From: Porphyromonas vaginalis | GTDB lineage: Bacteria > Bacteroidota > Bacteroidia > Bacteroidales > Porphyromonadaceae | Assembly: GCF_958301595.1 (NCBI RefSeq) | Contig: NZ_CATQJU010000001.1 | Coordinates: 2,418,001-2,482,000 of the forward strand | Length of the DNA stretch: 64,000 nt | Direction of reading: 5' to 3' | Shown: in pieces, positions 33,465-43,192 of the stretch | How positions within the stretch are numbered: position 1 is the first letter of the stretch | How the letters are laid out: each line of letters opens with the position of its first letter | The notes under the pieces: model-generated | Seen by the model: only the letters and a program-made list of their open reading frames with translations | The model's database searches: none | Told to the model about the DNA's origin: nothing | Program-made: the position numbers and the translations under genes

Positions 33465-33623
33465 CCACGTGGATATTTCGAAATCTCCACGTGGAGAATA
33501 AAAAATTCTTCGGAGGAATGAAATGAAACTTCGGAGGAATCAAATGAAACTTCGGAAGAAATGAATCACGCCCACGTGGAAAATAAAAAATATCCACGTG
33601 GAGATTTGAGATTCCCCACGTGG
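33465..33623. repeat. 22-bp-period array of palindromic cores
   Basis: Eight units 21-22 bp apart. CCACGTGG cores are at 33465, 33487, 33572, 33594 and 33616. TTCGGAGG/TTCGGAAG cores are at about 33509, 33530 and 33551. The spacers are A-rich (AAATGAAA, AATAAAAAA). The period stays constant across the change of core. Confidence 0.85.
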
Positions 33624-33665
33624 AGATTCGAGAAAGGAGGGAATCGGACGAATCTCCCCGTAAAG

Positions 33666-33826
33666 ATATGTTATTAGAGATTAGAGGTTAGAGGTTAGAA
33701 ATTAGAGAGAGTCGGAAGTATCTGAGGTATCGGAGTGGATCGGAGGGATCGGAGGTCTAACTTCTAATCTCTAACTTCTAATCTCTAACCTCTAACCTCT
33801 AACCTCTAACCTCTAATCTCTAACTC
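33666..33826. repeat. Inverted heptamer composite upstream of tamB
   Basis: TTAGA heptamers (about 33670-33703), then ATCGGAGTGGATCGGAGG units (reverse complement of the CTCCGATCCACTCCGAT loop at 915-955), then TCTAA heptamers (about 33755-33826). It is the same element as at 886-1042 with its loop inverted. Confidence 0.85.
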
Positions 33827-33835
33827 CTATTTTCG

Positions 33836-33843
33836 TACCTTTG
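33836..33843 (+). promoter_or_regulatory. tamB-tamL promoter -7 element
   Basis: TACCTTTG, 92 bp before the tamB ATG; the region where a -33 TTG would lie is occupied by the heptamer array and has no match. Confidence 0.5.
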
Positions 33844-33934
33844 TATGCGTCTAGCCGTTTCGTCCTAGGGAGGCTTCGATCAGAGCACTACCGAAGGCGC
33901 TTTCGGCTCACACAGATGGCATCAGACTTAACTC

Positions 33935-36900
33935 ATGAACTCCGTACGAAGACGTCGTAAACTCTTTTGGATCCTACTCCTCGTCCCGCTGACAGTACTG
34001 CTACTACTGGTGGGGTCGATCTACATACCTAGTGTACAACGCTGGGCAGTCGATCGTCTCGTCCATACCCTCGAGGAGCAGACTGGCTGGAAGATTACGG
34101 TCGAGGAGATGCGCATTAGCTTCCCCCTGCGGGTACGTGTCGACAAGCTACTCGCTACGGAGGGCAGTGACACGATCATCTGGGTTGACCAGCTACGCAC
34201 CAGTCTGCCGCTGATGCCACTCTTTAACAAGCGTATAGAGGCGCCCCGCCTGAAGCTACAAGATGCCGTCGTGGCGATGCCTCTAGATAGTCTCAATCGT
34301 AGCCGTATCGATGCTCGCCTAGGGAGTATGGAGGCAGGACATGTGCAGGTAGACCTGAACTCGATGGATATTGATATCGCAGCGGTCTCACTGGCTGACG
34401 GGTTCTTTGCTTATACCCAGACAGATACAACGGAGAGTAGCGAGCCGGGGCCCCCGATGAGTATCAATATCAATCGTGTAGATCTCACGCGCTTTGCTAG
34501 CTACATACACCTCTACCCTTCTGGAGTACACACCGATGCTCTGATCGATCGTGGGGGTATTGACAAGGTGATAGTAGAGATTCCAGACTTTAACCTCCTC
34601 ATAGATCATATCGACTTAGACCTTGCCAAGGCAACCTATGCGAGAGATACAGCTACGGTAAGTCTCCCCTACGTGGACTACAACCACATGGTTTATCGTG
34701 ATGCGCATGTAGATATGGATGGACTCGACATCAATAGCCAGGGATTGGTACAGATGGACATTAACCAGCTGAGTCTACAAGAGCAGAGCGGTGCGCAGAT
34801 GGAGCAGTTTAGGGGTTACTTTAAGCTAGAGGACAAGGTAATCAGCATGCGCAACTTCTCGCTCGCTACGCCCACCAGTAAGCTGACGGGCGATCTGATC
34901 CTACCTCTAGATCTCTTCTCTGGAGATAAAGAGGCGGTTGTCACGGCCGAGCTCAAGGGTACCTTAGCACCGCAAGATCTGTACTACTACACGCGCATTA
35001 GTCTAGATAGTATGCTCTATAGCCCGGGTGGTCACAGGCAGCTGGCCGACGTGCCGCTGTCGGTAGACCTGCGCTCGCGAGGCTCGCTGAGTGACTTGGA
35101 CATATACAATCTGGAGCTGCAGCAAGAGGGCTTCATCGCACTCTCTGCCAGTGGCAAAGCGACAAACATCCTCGATAAGACAAAGCGCACAGCCTCTCTG
35201 CAAGGCAATATACAGACAGAGCCTGCGGCTAAGCTACTGCTAGCCCTCGCTGGGATAGACGAAACGTCTGGCTCTGTGACGCTACCAGATAGGATGGATC
35301 TAGACCTGGACGGCACACTACACGGAGATCAGATCAACGCAGATCTGCATCTAGGCACTCCTAGAGGCTCGCTATCTCTCAACGGACTATACTCCCTAAA
35401 TCGACAGTGCTACAAGCTCGACGGCCAGCTCGATGGTCTTGATGTCGCTCAGTTTATGCCACGCGACTCGATCGGTGTGATCTCGGGAACGATCAAGGCA
35501 GACGGCACAGGCTTATCCCTGAAGACAAAGAACAAACATGGACTCGTCGCTGTAGACCTCGATGAGGTCAACTACAAGAACTATACGCTCCACAACCTCG
35601 CACTCGACGGTTTTCTGCGAGGAGACTCCGTGGCGGTATCTCTGCAGGCTAACGACCCCTCAGCACAGCTCGTCGGGAACCTAGCGGGGACGCTTATCAC
35701 AGCTGGCAAGCGACCTTCCTTCGGTGGTAAGATAGACCTAGATGTCTCGCACCTAGACCTGCAGTCTATGGGGCTGAGCGATAGCATCATGGAGGGGCGC
35801 ATGAGGCTGACAGCAGACCTCTACAGCGACTTTGCAGAGACCCACATGATCGATGGCCAGCTCTCGGGGCTACACCTTGCCATCGGCTCACAGCGCATAG
35901 ACAACGAGCAGATCGACTTACGCCTAGCTAGTGACACAACACAAGTCTTAGCACAGCTAGCGGGTAGCGACATAGACCTAAGTGTGACGACGCAGGAGGG
36001 GCTGAGCCACCTCTTGACCTCGATCTCGGGCATCTCTAAGTGGGCAGGGGAATATCATTTTGACACGCCTCGACTGACCGCTTACAGCGACCTAATTGGC
36101 GTCCTACCCGATGCTCACATAGCACTACACATGGGGCCTGAGCATCCGCTACGCTCGCTGCTAGAGCGGTACAATGTCTCTGTAGAGTCTCTCGATGCGG
36201 ATCTACTAACCAGTCCTAAGCTAGGGATCAATGGGCGCATCGACCTGCATCAGCTCCAGTACGATACGATACAGTGTGACAACGCACTCCTCCAGCTGAC
36301 GACGCTCTCCCCTAGTCGTCCTATACTCCTAGACCGTCTGACCCATGTGAGCCAGCAGTTACCCTCTGAGGCTATGCGACCGCTGCTCCTGTCAGATCTC
36401 TCCGATCAATTTAGCTCTGACAAGATGGCTCAGCGCTATGTGCATCCGTTGCTACAGATAGATCTAAGCCTCGAAGGGGAGCGACAAGACAAGCGCCCAC
36501 CCTACAAGATCATCGGATCGGCTCAGACAGACCTTGTCGCTGTCAATCTAGACTTCGACTGGCTACGAGACCACGAGCTATTCTACAGTTTGGGAGCTAG
36601 TGGCTATTACAATGCACAGGGCTTTGGTGTGAGCCTCTCCGACAAGGATATCTACCTTGCTGGCGAGCGACTTCGTGCGAATGAGGACAATGCGCTCTTC
36701 TACTTCCATAAGGACAATCAGATCTTTGCCAACCTCGAGCTGACGAATCCTCAAGGTGCCAAGCTCTCGCTACACAGTGATCTAGATGAGCCAAACAATG
36801 TACAGAGCTTGCTCTGCAACGTACAGCGACTAGAGCTGGGCGACCTAGCGCGCATCCTGCGCCTCCCGGATATGAGTGGACGCACCTTTATGGATCTGCG

Positions 36901-38851
36901 CATAGAGCGTGTGAACAACGTCTACCGTGCTACGGGCGACCTCTCGGTCAATGACATGACTTACATGGATGGCGATCTGGGCAACGTGAGTGTCGCCTTC
37001 TTCTACGAGCCTCGTGACAACGCTTCGCAGTATGTCACCGCTCAGGTGAGTAGCAATGGTAATCTAGCACTAACCGTGGATGGTATCTACCATAGCCGTA
37101 AGGGTGAAGAGGCTCTCGACATGAAGGCTGCTTTCGAATCCTTCCCGCTACGTCTGGCGAACCCCTTCATGGGAGGCAACCTCATCAGTCTCTCTGGTGC
37201 GCTCGACGGCTCTATTGCTGTGACGGGTACGCCTAAGAGTCCTATTCTCAATGGAGCACCACACATTACAGACGGACTGGTGGCACTCTCTCTGACGGGC
37301 AATCAGTACACCCTAGATAGCCGTCCGCTGAATATCGAGCAGAGCCGACTAAATCTCAAGGACTACAAGCTAACGCTACAAGGCAAGGAGACCTCGCTAT
37401 ACCTGGATGGCTGGCTAAATCTCTTCGGTCCAAAGGCGCTCAAGAGCGACCTCCGTCTCTACGCCGACCATGCACAGGTGATCGACAGCAAGTACCACAA
37501 CAAGCAGTCGATCTATGGTCGAGCTATCCTCTCTGCCGATCTACGCTTGCAGGGCTACCTGACAGCACCTCAGCTACTGGGCTCTGTCACGCTACATGGA
37601 GGTACCAATGCGACCTACGTCATGTCGCAGGCAGCTATCAAGGCGCAGGACAACATGTCGGGCGTTGTAGAGTTTGTCAACGTATCTGACACCACGAGCG
37701 TCAAGGAGCCTGAGGAGACGCACACGCGCTCCCTCGGTCGTATGGATCTATCTGTGGCACTGCACATCGAGCCTGCAGTACAGATCGGCGTAGACCTCTC
37801 CTCACGAGGACAAGACTACGTACGCATCCAGGGCGGTGGAGACCTCCGACTGAAGTATCCACCACTCGGCACGATGAGCCTCGTAGGGAGGTACGACTTT
37901 AGCGGTGGCGAGGTGCAGTATGAGTTCCCCGTGGTAGGACGACGGCACTTCGACATTGAGCCCGAGAGCTACCTTGTCTGGAGTGGCGAGCCTCTCGATC
38001 CTTACCTACACTTCATCGCTTCGCAAAAGCTACGTGCCGACGTGACCAGAGGCGAGACAACTAATAAGGTAGACTTTGAGGTATCTATCAAGGCAGATGA
38101 GAACTTAAAGGATATGTCACTCGCCTTCGACCTGGCAGCGCCCGAAGACCTAGAGACGCAGACGCAACTCTCCTCTATGAGCGAAGAGGAGCGTGGCAAG
38201 CAGGCGGTAGCTATGCTCGTATCAGGCACCTACCTTGCCTCCGATATGGGACAGATGTCGATGGAGAAAGTCCTGAGCAACGTCGCCATGAGTGAGCTCA
38301 ACAACCTAACGGGCAAGCTCCTCCAGGGGACGAATCTATCTCTCGGTATGGAGCTAGGTGGGTACAATCAGTCGCAACTACAGCAGACCAACTATACCTA
38401 CAGCTTCAGCCGTCGCTTCCTCAACGACCGCATACGCTTCGTCATCGGCGGGCGCGTAGCTTCGGGCAATCTGCCGACCAATTACGAGCAGACCTTCATC
38501 GACAACGTAACCTTTGAGTATCGTCTTGACGAGGCGGGCAGACAGTATGTGACGCTATTCCACAGACGTAACAACGACAATATGCTCGAGGGCGTCGTGA
38601 CCGAGACGGGCGCTGGTTATCTGGTCAAGCTCAAGGCGCGTCGCTTCGTTGATCTCTTCGATCCGCGCAACTATATGTGGTGGCAAAAGAAGAAGTCCGA
38701 GAAGCCTACTGACCCCAAGAAGCAACCTGACGAACTAGGTACGATGCCGTCAGACAGCACCTCCGTATCGATCGCCACAGATAGCTTGTCACACGCTACG
38801 CCCACCGCTCCAGACTCCGTAACCTCAACCCCTCAGACTCCACAGCTATGA
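33935..38851 (+). CDS. tamB: TamB-family translocation/assembly protein
   Basis: 1638 residues. An N-terminal membrane anchor (FWILLLVPLTVLLLLVGSIYI, residues 10-30) is followed by an AsmA-like start (VDRLVHTLEEQTGWKITVEE), a very long run of amphipathic beta strands, and a C-terminal DUF490 domain (about 1150-1560; EVQYEFPVVGRRHFDIEPES, LNDRIRFVIGGRV). TamB-like proteins span the periplasm as a hydrophobic groove and carry lipids or help outer-membrane protein assembly. Its stop overlaps the tamL ATG by 4 bp, the usual Bacteroidetes pair. The tail after 1575 is Lys/Thr/Ser/Pro-rich and disordered. Confidence 0.9.
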   Translation: MNSVRRRRKLFWILLLVPLTVLLLLVGSIYIPSVQRWAVDRLVHTLEEQTGWKITVEEMRISFPLRVRVDKLLATEGSDTIIWVDQLRTSLPLMPLFNKRIEAPRLKLQDAVVAMPLDSLNRSRIDARLGSMEAGHVQVDLNSMDIDIAAVSLADGFFAYTQTDTTESSEPGPPMSININRVDLTRFASYIHLYPSGVHTDALIDRGGIDKVIVEIPDFNLLIDHIDLDLAKATYARDTATVSLPYVDYNHMVYRDAHVDMDGLDINSQGLVQMDINQLSLQEQSGAQMEQFRGYFKLEDKVISMRNFSLATPTSKLTGDLILPLDLFSGDKEAVVTAELKGTLAPQDLYYYTRISLDSMLYSPGGHRQLADVPLSVDLRSRGSLSDLDIYNLELQQEGFIALSASGKATNILDKTKRTASLQGNIQTEPAAKLLLALAGIDETSGSVTLPDRMDLDLDGTLHGDQINADLHLGTPRGSLSLNGLYSLNRQCYKLDGQLDGLDVAQFMPRDSIGVISGTIKADGTGLSLKTKNKHGLVAVDLDEVNYKNYTLHNLALDGFLRGDSVAVSLQANDPSAQLVGNLAGTLITAGKRPSFGGKIDLDVSHLDLQSMGLSDSIMEGRMRLTADLYSDFAETHMIDGQLSGLHLAIGSQRIDNEQIDLRLASDTTQVLAQLAGSDIDLSVTTQEGLSHLLTSISGISKWAGEYHFDTPRLTAYSDLIGVLPDAHIALHMGPEHPLRSLLERYNVSVESLDADLLTSPKLGINGRIDLHQLQYDTIQCDNALLQLTTLSPSRPILLDRLTHVSQQLPSEAMRPLLLSDLSDQFSSDKMAQRYVHPLLQIDLSLEGERQDKRPPYKIIGSAQTDLVAVNLDFDWLRDHELFYSLGASGYYNAQGFGVSLSDKDIYLAGERLRANEDNALFYFHKDNQIFANLELTNPQGAKLSLHSDLDEPNNVQSLLCNVQRLELGDLARILRLPDMSGRTFMDLRIERVNNVYRATGDLSVNDMTYMDGDLGNVSVAFFYEPRDNASQYVTAQVSSNGNLALTVDGIYHSRKGEEALDMKAAFESFPLRLANPFMGGNLISLSGALDGSIAVTGTPKSPILNGAPHITDGLVALSLTGNQYTLDSRPLNIEQSRLNLKDYKLTLQGKETSLYLDGWLNLFGPKALKSDLRLYADHAQVIDSKYHNKQSIYGRAILSADLRLQGYLTAPQLLGSVTLHGGTNATYVMSQAAIKAQDNMSGVVEFVNVSDTTSVKEPEETHTRSLGRMDLSVALHIEPAVQIGVDLSSRGQDYVRIQGGGDLRLKYPPLGTMSLVGRYDFSGGEVQYEFPVVGRRHFDIEPESYLVWSGEPLDPYLHFIASQKLRADVTRGETTNKVDFEVSIKADENLKDMSLAFDLAAPEDLETQTQLSSMSEEERGKQAVAMLVSGTYLASDMGQMSMEKVLSNVAMSELNNLTGKLLQGTNLSLGMELGGYNQSQLQQTNYTYSFSRRFLNDRIRFVIGGRVASGNLPTNYEQTFIDNVTFEYRLDEAGRQYVTLFHRRNNDNMLEGVVTETGAGYLVKLKARRFVDLFDPRNYMWWQKKKSEKPTDPKKQPDELGTMPSDSTSVSIATDSLSHATPTAPDSVTSTPQTPQL

Positions 38852-41190
38852 CCCGTAATCTCTACAGCAGACCAAACATAGCTCATGCACTACTCCTACT
38901 GCTCGGCACGATACTCGCTCTGAGTAGTTGCTCCGTGACACAGCACATCCCTGAGGGGGAGCTACTATATATAGGTATCGGCAAGACACGCATACAGGGA
39001 GACGACGGCAGTGACGCTGCAGATCGTGCTATCTCTAATATGGAGAAAGTGCTCAACGTGCCACCCAACGACGCCTTCTTCGGCAGTGCTCGCTCCCGCT
39101 TTCGCATACCCATCGGGCTTTGGTTTTACAATGGTTTTGTCAACGACAGCACCTGGGTGGGCAAGCGCCTCTATAAGCTTTTTGCTGAGGAGCCTAAGCT
39201 CATCAGCGACGTACGCCCCGACGTGCGTGCTAAGCAGTCTCAGTTTATCCTACACGAGCACGGCTACTTTAATGCAGTCGTGACTGATAGTATAGCACGC
39301 TCCTCTAGCGACTCGCTGCAAGCACGTGTCTACTACAAGGCAGATCTCGGAGCGCCCTACCTCTACGACAGCATCAGCTATATGGAGCCGTGGCTCCTAG
39401 GCAGTGGGGAGATTTTAAATCATGCTGAGCTATCCAGGATACACAAGGGGGATCAGTTCAACTTCTCGCAGATCCTCCAAGACCGCAACATGCTGGTCAC
39501 GAACCTGAGAGACCGTGGCTACTACTTCTACGCGCCCGATCTACTCGTCTATCAGGTAGACACGCTACTCACGCCAGGCAAAGTCTATATGCAGGTGCGG
39601 GAGCAGAGTGGCTACCCCAGCTACACCTTCGAGCCATGGCGCATAGGCTCCGTCCACGTCCTACTCACAGAGGATGATCGGCTCGCACTGACGGACACGA
39701 TGCAGTTTAAGGGGATCACACTGCACTACCGAGAGCATCCGAGGGTGCGTCCTGCGGTCTTTGCCAATAGAGTACAGCTACGCTCGGGCGAACTCTACTC
39801 GCAGTCTCTCGAGCAGTCTACCCGTCAGGCTCTGCTGGGACTAGGAGCCTTCTCCTACGTCGACATGCAGTTTGTCGCTAGTGATACGATGCACAACCTC
39901 CTCGACCTCTACATCACCGCTGAGCTAGACAAACCGTGGGACTCCTCGCTCTCTGCGGTCTTCACGACCAAGTCCAACAACTTCATCGGTCCAGGACTCA
40001 ACCTATCACTCGGACGTCGCAACCTCTTCGGGGGTGGCGAGCGTCTCTCGCTCGATCTCTACGGCTCCTACGAGTGGCAGACCAATCGTACACGTAGCAA
40101 TCAGGACGTATCCATATCCGACATCAACAGCTACGAGGTGGGCTCTAACCTCAACCTACAGGCACCACGCATCTTGCTGCCGTGGCTCTACGATCTGCAC
40201 CTTACGCACGACGTGCAGACCACCTATACCCTATCCGCCTCTATGCTCAATCGTGCACGCTACTTCCAGATCACCTCTCTAGGACTGTCCGCTAGTTATA
40301 GCGTACGCAATGAGCAGCATCAGCACATGATCACCCCTCTGCGGATACATTACAACCGCCTCTCTCGCCAGTCCGAAGTCTTTCAGAAGGTCATCACCGA
40401 CAATCCTATCTTGGGTCTGAGCTTGCGGAGCCAACTGATCCCGCAGATGAGCTACCAGTACACCTTTGACAATATCTTCACAGGCCTAGGCAGTCATCAC
40501 CTGCACATCGATCTAGGCATCTCTCAGGCTGGCAATCTCCTCAACGGGATCTACTCGCTAGCAGGTCGCAACTACCATGAGACTAAAAAGATCCTCGGCG
40601 TCCCCTTCGCACAGTTTGTCAAGGGTACCGCAGAGCTACGCTACACCTACGGCATCGATCGCAACCAGAGTTTAGCTCTGCGAGCTGGCGTGGGTGCCAT
40701 CTACAGCTTTGGTAATATGACGGTGGCTCCGTATAGTGAGCAGTTTTACGTAGGCGGGGCAAACAGCATCCGCGCCTTCACCGTACGCAGCATAGGTCCA
40801 GGACGCTTTGTGCCACGCAATAGTCGCTACGCCTTTATGGATCAGACAGGAGAGTTCAAGCTCGAACTGAATGCTGAGTACCGCTTCCGTCTTGCGGGCG
40901 ATCTGCACGGCGCATTCTTCCTCGACTCTGGCAATGTGTGGTTGCTTCGTCCTGACGAAAACCGTCCAGGCGGATCACTCCAGGAGATCACCGATGCTAA
41001 GGACTTCTTCAATCAGCTCGCCCTTGGCTCTGGCGTAGGACTACGCTACGACCTCAACTTCCTAGTCATCCGCTTTGACGTCGGTGTGGGGCTGCACCTC
41101 CCCTTCGAGACCTCGCGTCAAGGCTACTACAACCTCCCTAAGTTTGCCAATTCCCTCGGCTACCACTTTGCAGTAGGCTACCCCTTCTAG
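38848..41190 (+). CDS. TamL (lipoprotein TamA/BamA-family outer-membrane protein)
   Basis: 780 residues. Signal peptide with lipobox LSSCSVT (Cys near residue 28), unlike proteobacterial TamA, which is not lipidated; this is the Bacteroidetes TamL form. POTRA-like repeats at about 30-390 (PEGELLYIGIGKTRIQG; VNRVQLRSGELYSQ-type strand). A 16-strand surface-antigen barrel follows, with GGANSIRAFTVRSIGPG (the conserved RGF/IRAF loop) near residue 635 and an aromatic last strand YHFAVGYPF. It partners TamB in outer-membrane assembly or lipid transport. Confidence 0.88.
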   Translation: MTRNLYSRPNIAHALLLLLGTILALSSCSVTQHIPEGELLYIGIGKTRIQGDDGSDAADRAISNMEKVLNVPPNDAFFGSARSRFRIPIGLWFYNGFVNDSTWVGKRLYKLFAEEPKLISDVRPDVRAKQSQFILHEHGYFNAVVTDSIARSSSDSLQARVYYKADLGAPYLYDSISYMEPWLLGSGEILNHAELSRIHKGDQFNFSQILQDRNMLVTNLRDRGYYFYAPDLLVYQVDTLLTPGKVYMQVREQSGYPSYTFEPWRIGSVHVLLTEDDRLALTDTMQFKGITLHYREHPRVRPAVFANRVQLRSGELYSQSLEQSTRQALLGLGAFSYVDMQFVASDTMHNLLDLYITAELDKPWDSSLSAVFTTKSNNFIGPGLNLSLGRRNLFGGGERLSLDLYGSYEWQTNRTRSNQDVSISDINSYEVGSNLNLQAPRILLPWLYDLHLTHDVQTTYTLSASMLNRARYFQITSLGLSASYSVRNEQHQHMITPLRIHYNRLSRQSEVFQKVITDNPILGLSLRSQLIPQMSYQYTFDNIFTGLGSHHLHIDLGISQAGNLLNGIYSLAGRNYHETKKILGVPFAQFVKGTAELRYTYGIDRNQSLALRAGVGAIYSFGNMTVAPYSEQFYVGGANSIRAFTVRSIGPGRFVPRNSRYAFMDQTGEFKLELNAEYRFRLAGDLHGAFFLDSGNVWLLRPDENRPGGSLQEITDAKDFFNQLALGSGVGLRYDLNFLVIRFDVGVGLHLPFETSRQGYYNLPKFANSLGYHFAVGYPF

Positions 41191-41244
41191 CCGCAAGCGA
41201 TGCAACAAGATATAGGAGCTACGTACTTGCCGTGGCTTAGTGGG

Positions 41245-42189
41245 TTACGGCTTAGCCTCTTGCAGGGCTGCGAAGTAGCTCTCTACCTCTTGGGGATAGG
41301 CATCGCGGATGATGACCCGCTTATGCTCGTCAAGCAGGTAAAGGACAGGCAGCACGCGTAAGTCATATAGGCTCTGATCGGTGACCATACCTGTGGCGTC
41401 TCTGCCTGTAATCGCATAAGACGGGAGGTGCGATAGGCTCTTGCGCCACGTCTCTACATCGTGCTCTACATAGACGCAGAGCCACGACACCTCACTGCCT
41501 AGCAAGGCTTGGATAGGCTCACTGTGAGAGAGGAACTCTAAGACATCCTTACAAGCATTGCACTCGGGATCGTAAAACATCAAGAGGAGCTTCTTGCCCG
41601 GACTGGTCTTGTAGAGCGTGCTGGTCTGCCCATTGGCGAGCGTGTACTCAAAGTCTTCAGCCGCCTCTCCCTCTTGATTCTTCTGGTAGAGACTTCGTCT
41701 GTCCTCTAGTTTTAACTGCTGGGCATAGTCCAGGATGCCGAGCTTGTCTGCCTCTTCGTAGGTCTCGATAAAGTAGGCCTGGTTAAAGAGCGGTGACTCA
41801 GGCGTGTCAAAGTAGCGACCCGCTATGCTGAGGATGACCGAGTCCATCGCTGGAGTCGCCAGTTCGAAGAGCTTGCTCATAGAGGCTCTTCGAGCGCGCT
41901 CGCTGGCAAGCGCCCCGAAGCCAAAGTAATTTACTAGAAATTGCTCTCGCTCACCGCTGTCTCTAAAGGTGAGCGTGTCTATGCCAGCGATGCCATTCCA
42001 GACATTATCTAGGACGTAGTCGGCACGCTCGGTGGCATTCGCTAGGGAGCGAGGTGGCATAGGAAAGGTCGGTGCAGCGGTAGCCATAGTGCTCTGAGTG
42101 CGGTCCCCCTTCTTGCAGCTGACTACTATAGTAGTGCCAAGCAGGAGTGCGATGAGGAGTATCTGTCGTATGGTTAGATCCTTTTTCAT
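41245..42189 (-). CDS. DUF5106/thioredoxin-fold lipoprotein
   Basis: 314 residues from ATG 42189 (MKKDLTIRQ); the frame is open 21 codons further, but the signal peptide begins here. Lipobox TIVVSCKKG. The N-terminal half is a DUF5106-type helical domain (YVLDNVWNGIAGIDTLTF). The C-terminal half is a thioredoxin fold with CNAC active-site Cys pair (FYDPECNACKDVLEFL) and cis-Pro region RVLPVLYLLD. Likely a periplasmic or outer-membrane thiol-disulfide protein. Convergent with tamL (54-bp gap). The nearby repeat at 42261 begins 72 bp from its start. Confidence 0.8.
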   Translation of the reverse strand: MKKDLTIRQILLIALLLGTTIVVSCKKGDRTQSTMATAAPTFPMPPRSLANATERADYVLDNVWNGIAGIDTLTFRDSGEREQFLVNYFGFGALASERARRASMSKLFELATPAMDSVILSIAGRYFDTPESPLFNQAYFIETYEEADKLGILDYAQQLKLEDRRSLYQKNQEGEAAEDFEYTLANGQTSTLYKTSPGKKLLLMFYDPECNACKDVLEFLSHSEPIQALLGSEVSWLCVYVEHDVETWRKSLSHLPSYAITGRDATGMVTDQSLYDLRVLPVLYLLDEHKRVIIRDAYPQEVESYFAALQEAKP

Positions 42190-42350
42190 TGAGTTACGGT
42201 CAATACTTGTTCTTGCCGAGGGCGGCTGGGAGGTCTTAGTGTACGCTTCCATCTATGGTAGCTCTCTTAGCTAGAGCACCTCTGAGGGAGAGGGCTTAGC
42301 ACCAAAAGCAAAGTGGTTCATCATATAAAATCTCGGATGAGCCATCCAAT

Positions 42351-42845
42351 TCAATCTAATTCAATCCTATGTGATTTAACTACTTTGTATTCCTTGTTAA
42401 TGATCAACATATAGGAATACGCACACAGGCTCGTAGCCACAATAAAAGAGTAGTCAATCTGCTTTGTAAATCTCTGGAGCTCGTATATCTCTGCTAGAAG
42501 TACTCCATCCATAAGGTAAGAGAAGAAAAGGCAGTACTTACTACTGCTTGACAACTTTCTGAAGTTACTATCAAGGATATCTGAATGAAAATCACCTCGG
42601 TAGAAGCCTTGCCTTTTTATCAGCATTTCCTTTTGTTCCTGGGTTTCAGCCACAGGGATAAAGATGAAGGAGTCTAGATCGTAAATAACGCTTGAAACGG
42701 CAATGCTTTCTCTATCCACATTTAGATCTCTTGAAATGTAATCAAGGACATTGTTATACAGAGCTATACTGTCATTCGCTTGGCATTTTACATAACCAGA
42801 AAAAGAAAACAACACGACAATATATAGCAGGAGTCTTTTCATCAT
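42351..42845 (-). CDS. Secreted hypothetical protein, left copy
   Basis: 164 residues. N-terminal signal peptide (MMKRLLLYIVVLFSFSGYVKC). The rest is a small mixed alpha/beta protein (SIALYNNVLDYISRDLNVDR; LDSFIFIPVAETQEQKEML). Family not recognised. An almost identical copy lies at 50716-51210; differences include Glu/Asp in DRESIAV versus DRDSIAV and several in the C-terminal third. AT-richer than the surrounding host genes. A 57-codon frame ends in a TGA overlapping this ATG (AATGATG), suggesting it was once the second gene of a pair. Confidence 0.65.
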   Translation of the reverse strand: MMKRLLLYIVVLFSFSGYVKCQANDSIALYNNVLDYISRDLNVDRESIAVSSVIYDLDSFIFIPVAETQEQKEMLIKRQGFYRGDFHSDILDSNFRKLSSSSKYCLFFSYLMDGVLLAEIYELQRFTKQIDYSFIVATSLCAYSYMLIINKEYKVVKSHRIELD

Positions 42846-43015
42846 TTCGGAGTTTCAATTCTTATCTGTTTTGAATCGTCACATGGATTATCGCCTCTTT
42901 TAATATCCTCAAGAGGACTTGAGTCAAAAGCAATAAAACTGACGCATCCGTAAAATCTGCGGGATCTAGGGGCCTCGCTAAGAAATCTAGACTTTCTGCC
43001 CCTCGCTCCCCACAC
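42842..43015 (-). CDS. Small frame coupled to the 164-residue gene, left copy
   Basis: 57 codons from GTG 43015 to TGA 42842-42844. The product (RFLSEAPRSRRFYGCVSFIA; FDSSPLEDIKRGDNPCDD) looks protein-like and its stop overlaps the next ATG. There is no ATG start, so it may be the tail of a larger gene removed from this locus. It is present identically, or nearly so, in the right copy. TACCTTTG on the minus strand (43028-43035) lies just upstream. Confidence 0.3.
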   Translation of the reverse strand: MWGARGRKSRFLSEAPRSRRFYGCVSFIAFDSSPLEDIKRGDNPCDDSKQIRIETPK

Positions 43016-43082
43016 ATTTCACTAACCCAAAGGTAGTAAATCTTTCACTCAATCGAGGAGCTCTCAGCAGTGTCATCCGCAT

Positions 43083-43192
43083 GGCACTATAGTTCCCTAC
43101 CCATGGCACTGGAGTTTCCCATGTGTGGCACTACAGTTTCTTACCTAGGAAACTGGAGTTTCACCCGTATGGCACTGGAGAATGCCTTTGGC
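43083..43192. repeat. 22-bp tandem array, left copy
   Basis: Units begin at 43083, 43105, 43127, 43149 and 43171, each like GGCACTGGAGTTTCCTACC(C/T)AT. The last unit runs straight into a TraO-like coding remnant. The right copy has the same array at 51448-51557 and then continues into the pdxH promoter. Confidence 0.9.

Larger units (their letters stand above)
33281..33934. other. Intergenic region with two repeat systems
   Basis: 654 bp without a convincing gene. 33281-33460 has no recognisable content. 33465-33623 is a 22-bp-period palindrome array. 33666-33826 is an inverted heptamer composite. 33836-33843 is the tamB promoter. Confidence 0.7.
42261..43119. repeat. 859-bp direct repeat, left copy
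   Basis: Matches 50626-51484 at a constant offset of 8365 bp with only a few substitutions. It contains the 164-residue gene, the coupled 57-residue frame upstream of it, and the first units of the 22-bp array. Similarity stops within the array, where conjugative-element sequence begins. The two copies enclose the heme-uptake island. Confidence 0.9.

Noticed and set aside
33415-33597. Leftward 60-codon frame in the tamB upstream region
   Set aside because: It is a reading of the 22-bp palindrome array (FPRG and PPKF phrases); not a gene.
43070-43168. First 33 codons of the frame containing the TraO remnant
   Set aside because: They translate the 22-bp tandem repeat; homology begins only after it.
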